Shown: in pieces, positions 6,373 through 8,564 of the stretch | Layout of the letters: every line of letters starts with the position of its first letter | How positions within the stretch are numbered: position 1 is the stretch's first letter | Assembly: GCA_903835275.1 (NCBI GenBank) | Contig: CAILMK010000729.1 | Coordinates: forward strand, 1-8,564 | Source: an uncultured bacterium | Lineage (GTDB): Bacteria; Bacteroidota; Bacteroidia; CAILMK01 | Direction: 5' to 3' | Length of the DNA: 8,564 nt | Translations under genes and position numbers: made by a program | Notes under the pieces: generated by a model | The model's input: the letters and a program-made list of their open reading frames with translations, nothing else | Database searches by the model: none | Told to the model about the DNA's origin: nothing

Positions 6373-7650
6373 ATGCCTTCGCATATATTTTTATGGATTT
6401 TAGTAACACTGGTGTTTTCTGCCTTTTTCTCGGGTATTGAAATCGCCTACCTTGCGTCCAATAAATTGCGCATAGAATTAAAGAGCCAGAAGGGAGTTAC
6501 CTCGGCAAGGGTACTTTCATTTTTTGTAAAGAACCCGTCGCATTTTCTTACCACTACACTTGTTGCCAATAATGTTGCATTAATTGTATATGGTATTTAT
6601 TCATCAATGGTATTGAAGGATTATCTTTCAGCGTATACTGTAATAAACGAAACCAGACCTTTTTGGCTTTTCCTCAGTCAGACTTTGATTAGTTCCCTGA
6701 TCGTATTGGTTTTGGCTGAATTTATACCAAAGGCACTTTTTCAGCTCAACCCAAATACATGGCTGGGATTATTGTCCTATCCTTTTTTGATTTTTTACAT
6801 TTTGCTTTATCCCATTGTTATTTTAATTGAATCCCTGGCAAGATTTCTTTTAAGATATATTTTTCAGGTACATATTAATCGCGCTGCACCTGTATACAGC
6901 AGGCATGACCTCGTGCATTATGTTTCTGAAATTAGACCCGCGGAAACAGAGGAAGATGCTGAAGTGGATGCACAGATATTGCAAAATGCCATTGAATTCC
7001 ATGATCTGAAAGTTCGTGAATGTATGATCCCGCGTACGGAAGTTGTTTCCATTGAAGTGGAAGATACTATAGAAAATTTAAAACATAAATTCACGAAATC
7101 CGGACATTCAAAAGTGATCGTATATAGAAACAATATTGATAATATTATTGGTTACGTGCACCAGGTGGACCTGTTTGGGAATCCTAAAAGTATTGATAAA
7201 ATTGTAATGCCGATTATCATCGCCACGGAATCCATGGCGGCAAATGAATTGATGAGTACACTCATTGAAAAAAGAAGGAGTATGGCGGTTGTGGTAGATG
7301 AATTTGGAGGTACTGCCGGGATCATTACCATTGAGGATGTCATTGAGGAAATAATAGGGGAGATTGAAGATGAACATGACAGGGATGACATGGTAGAAAA
7401 GAAGATCAGCGATATCGAATATATTTTCTCTGCAAGACTGGACGTTGATTATATTAATGAAAAATACCTGCTTGGATTGCCCGAAGGGGATTATGGTACA
7501 TTGGGAGGGTTGATTTTATTGAATCACCAGAATATTCCTGCAAAAGACGAAATAATTCTTGTTCCGCCGTTTGAATTCACCATACTGAATGTGGAACGTA
7601 CGAAAATAAAAGAAGTACGCCTGATAAAAAGACAAATCCGGGAAGAATAG
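6373..7650 (+). CDS. CNNM/CorC-type transporter or hemolysin-family protein (DUF21, CBS pair, CorC_HlyC)
   Basis: From the ATG at 6373 this encodes 425 aa; an in-frame TTG at 6364 would add three residues but lies too close to the likely transcription start. The N-terminal membrane domain (about 1-165) is DUF21/CNNM-like, with FSAFFSGIEIAYLASNK (15-31), VANN (64-67) and AEFIPKAL (115-122), and about four hydrophobic segments. A CBS-domain pair follows (about 213-330), opening with RECMIPRTEVVSIE and ending with the hallmark VVVDEFGGTAGIITIEDVIEE (307-326). The C-terminal CorC_HlyC domain (about 345-420) contains GTLGGLILLNHQNIP. Family members act in Mg2+/Co2+ export or envelope homeostasis in the inner membrane; the CBS pair typically senses nucleotides. 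GldE, the gliding-motility paralogue, shares this architecture, but the neighbours give no reason to choose it. The next gene starts 16 nt downstream, suggesting an operon. Confidence 0.88.
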   Translation: MPSHIFLWILVTLVFSAFFSGIEIAYLASNKLRIELKSQKGVTSARVLSFFVKNPSHFLTTTLVANNVALIVYGIYSSMVLKDYLSAYTVINETRPFWLFLSQTLISSLIVLVLAEFIPKALFQLNPNTWLGLLSYPFLIFYILLYPIVILIESLARFLLRYIFQVHINRAAPVYSRHDLVHYVSEIRPAETEEDAEVDAQILQNAIEFHDLKVRECMIPRTEVVSIEVEDTIENLKHKFTKSGHSKVIVYRNNIDNIIGYVHQVDLFGNPKSIDKIVMPIIIATESMAANELMSTLIEKRRSMAVVVDEFGGTAGIITIEDVIEEIIGEIEDEHDRDDMVEKKISDIEYIFSARLDVDYINEKYLLGLPEGDYGTLGGLILLNHQNIPAKDEIILVPPFEFTILNVERTKIKEVRLIKRQIREE

Positions 7651-7666
7651 TTAAATTAGATTTTTT

Positions 7667-8389
7667 ATGCCTTCAATATATTTGATTCCAAATACACTTG
7701 GTGATAGCCAGATTGAAAGAAGTTTTCCTTCCTATAATCTGGATGTTATTCGTTCCATAAAACACTTTGCTGTGGAATCCGAAAAAAGCGCGCGCAAGTT
7801 TTTAAAAAGTTGCGGTGTGATGCCTCCATTTGCAGGAATACATTTACACCTTTTGGATAAACGTACCAACGCGACAGAATTGAGTTTAATTCTCAGTGAC
7901 GCAAATGGAGAAGATATCGGAATTATATCTGAGGCAGGATGCCCCGGTGTTGCTGATCCGGGTAGCAATTTGGTCCTTGCTGCGTATGGTAATGGATGGA
8001 ATGTTATTCCGCTTGTGGGTCCATCCAGTATTTTGCTTTCTATTATGGCATCCGGAATGAATGGGCAGGCATTTACTTTTCACGGATATTTACCGGTGGG
8101 AGGAAGTGAACGCGTCAATAAGATCAAGGAGCTTGAACTCCTGTCTTCCCAAACACAGTACACACAGATATTTATTGAAACGCCTTTCCGAAATGAACAT
8201 TTATATGCTGATATTCTAAAAGCGTGCAAACAAAATACATTGTTATCCATAGCCTGTGATATTACGCTTCCTACGGAAGAAATCAGGACGATGAATATTG
8301 AGCAATGGAGAAAACATCCCATTGTTATAAAAAACAGGCAGGTGGTTTTTTCCATGCTTGCCCCAAAACATAAAAAGGCAAAGGATTAA
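7667..8389 (+). CDS. RsmI-like SAM-dependent methyltransferase (tetrapyrrole methylase fold)
   Basis: Encodes 240 aa. Family motifs appear in order: IYLIPNTLGD (4-13), the N-terminal substrate/SAM strand-loop; GIISEAGCPGVADPG (85-99); IPLVGPSSILLSIMASG (114-130); FTFHGYLP (137-144); and ETPFRN (171-176). These are the hallmarks of the RsmI group, which 2'-O-methylates C1402 of 16S rRNA. Two differences from canonical RsmI (about 280 aa) are visible: the usual TPIGNLxD motif is replaced by IPNTLGD, and the C-terminal extension is missing. I recall such a shorter RsmI-related protein in Bacteroidota beside a full-length RsmI elsewhere, so this may be a paralogue with a different RNA target; that is inference. 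The ATG lies 16 nt after the CorC-family stop codon with no Shine-Dalgarno, so it is probably co-transcribed. The C-terminus ends in a lysine-rich tail (KHKKAKD), plausible for RNA contact. Confidence 0.85.
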   Translation: MPSIYLIPNTLGDSQIERSFPSYNLDVIRSIKHFAVESEKSARKFLKSCGVMPPFAGIHLHLLDKRTNATELSLILSDANGEDIGIISEAGCPGVADPGSNLVLAAYGNGWNVIPLVGPSSILLSIMASGMNGQAFTFHGYLPVGGSERVNKIKELELLSSQTQYTQIFIETPFRNEHLYADILKACKQNTLLSIACDITLPTEEIRTMNIEQWRKHPIVIKNRQVVFSMLAPKHKKAKD

Positions 8390-8459
8390 CAGAGGCATTT
8401 AATTTGATATTTATTGGCTATTCATGTTACCAATCAAATTTATCGGTTTTTCAGTAACC

Positions 8460-8475
8460 CCCGACTTTAGTCGGG
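8460..8475. repeat. Short palindrome of the CTTTAG REP-like family
   Basis: CCCGACT and AGTCGGG arms flank a TT centre, giving a 16-bp near-continuous palindrome. It shares the CTTTAG core with the larger inverted repeat that starts at 8497. It lies 70 nt past the methyltransferase stop codon. Confidence 0.65.
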
Positions 8476-8496
8476 CGAATAAGATGGATTTTATTT

Positions 8497-8551
8497 CGGG
8501 CTTTAGCCCAAATTCTTTTGAGAGTTGGGCTAAAGCCCGGTTCTTTTTTTT
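8497..8551 (+). terminator. Strong hairpin with T-tract, built from two GGGCTTTAGCCC-type palindromes
   Basis: Arms 8497-8511 and 8525-8539 are perfect 15-bp inverted complements (CGGGCTTTAGCCCAA) around a 13-nt loop, followed by GTTCTTTTTTTT. On the plus strand this is a good rho-independent terminator form for the CorC/methyltransferase operon, about 110 nt beyond the last stop codon. Each arm is itself nearly palindromic, the layout of a paired REP element (REPIN), so terminator function and repeat-element origin may both apply. Confidence 0.65.
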
Positions 8552-8564
8552 GGTTCTACGAGAA

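Noticed and set aside
6373..7650. Assignment as gliding-motility protein GldE
   Set aside because: GldE shares the DUF21-CBS-CorC_HlyC architecture, but there is no gld gene nearby and sequence alone does not separate the paralogues.
8401..8440. Weak inverted repeat (AATTTGAT ... ATCAAATT) just after the RsmI-like gene
   Set aside because: The stem is interrupted by a 6-nt bulge and is GC-poor, and the following T run is short. It is much less convincing than the hairpin at 8497-8551.

Overview
The window looks like chromosomal DNA from a member of the Bacteroidota, probably an environmental lineage near Chitinophagales/Sphingobacteriia, although the exact order cannot be read from it. The support is a type IX secretion (T9SS) C-terminal sorting domain, Bacteroidota-type surface-protein phrases (VGIGTTSPN, LPVELLAFDA, WETASEINNDHF), general lack of Shine-Dalgarno sequences, TAnnTTTG-type -7 promoter boxes and AT-rich DNA with GC-rich intergenic palindromes.

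Layout. (1) 99-449 (+): a 116-aa extremely acidic protein of a conserved but uncharacterised type. (2) 544-2105 (+): a two-gene lipid-polyketide unit, a type III polyketide synthase followed after 2 nt by an integral-membrane methyltransferase of the isoprenylcysteine carboxyl methyltransferase (ICMT)/YpbQ type. By analogy with Bacillus BpsA-BpsB they would make and O-methylate alkylpyrones. (3) 2118-2148: a convergent, probably bidirectional terminator. (4) 2171-6100 (-): two exported surface proteins in one direction, first an 822-aa nested-repeat protein, then a 474-aa T9SS cargo protein. (5) 6101-6372: a divergent intergenic region with outward-facing -7 boxes and a cluster of palindromes. 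(6) 6373-8389 (+): a CNNM/CorC-type membrane protein (DUF21 + CBS pair + CorC_HlyC) and a short RsmI-like tetrapyrrole-methylase-fold methyltransferase, 16 nt apart. (7) 8390-8564: a second family of palindromes ending in a terminator-like hairpin.

Functionally the window holds three independent units: a membrane-associated polyketide pathway, a cell-surface/export unit, and a housekeeping pair (ion transport or envelope homeostasis plus probable rRNA methylation). No complete mobile element, CRISPR array, tRNA or rRNA was seen. The least explained elements are the acidic protein, the nested 17-residue and 127-residue repeat architecture of the 822-aa protein with its C-terminal domain, and the two palindrome clusters.
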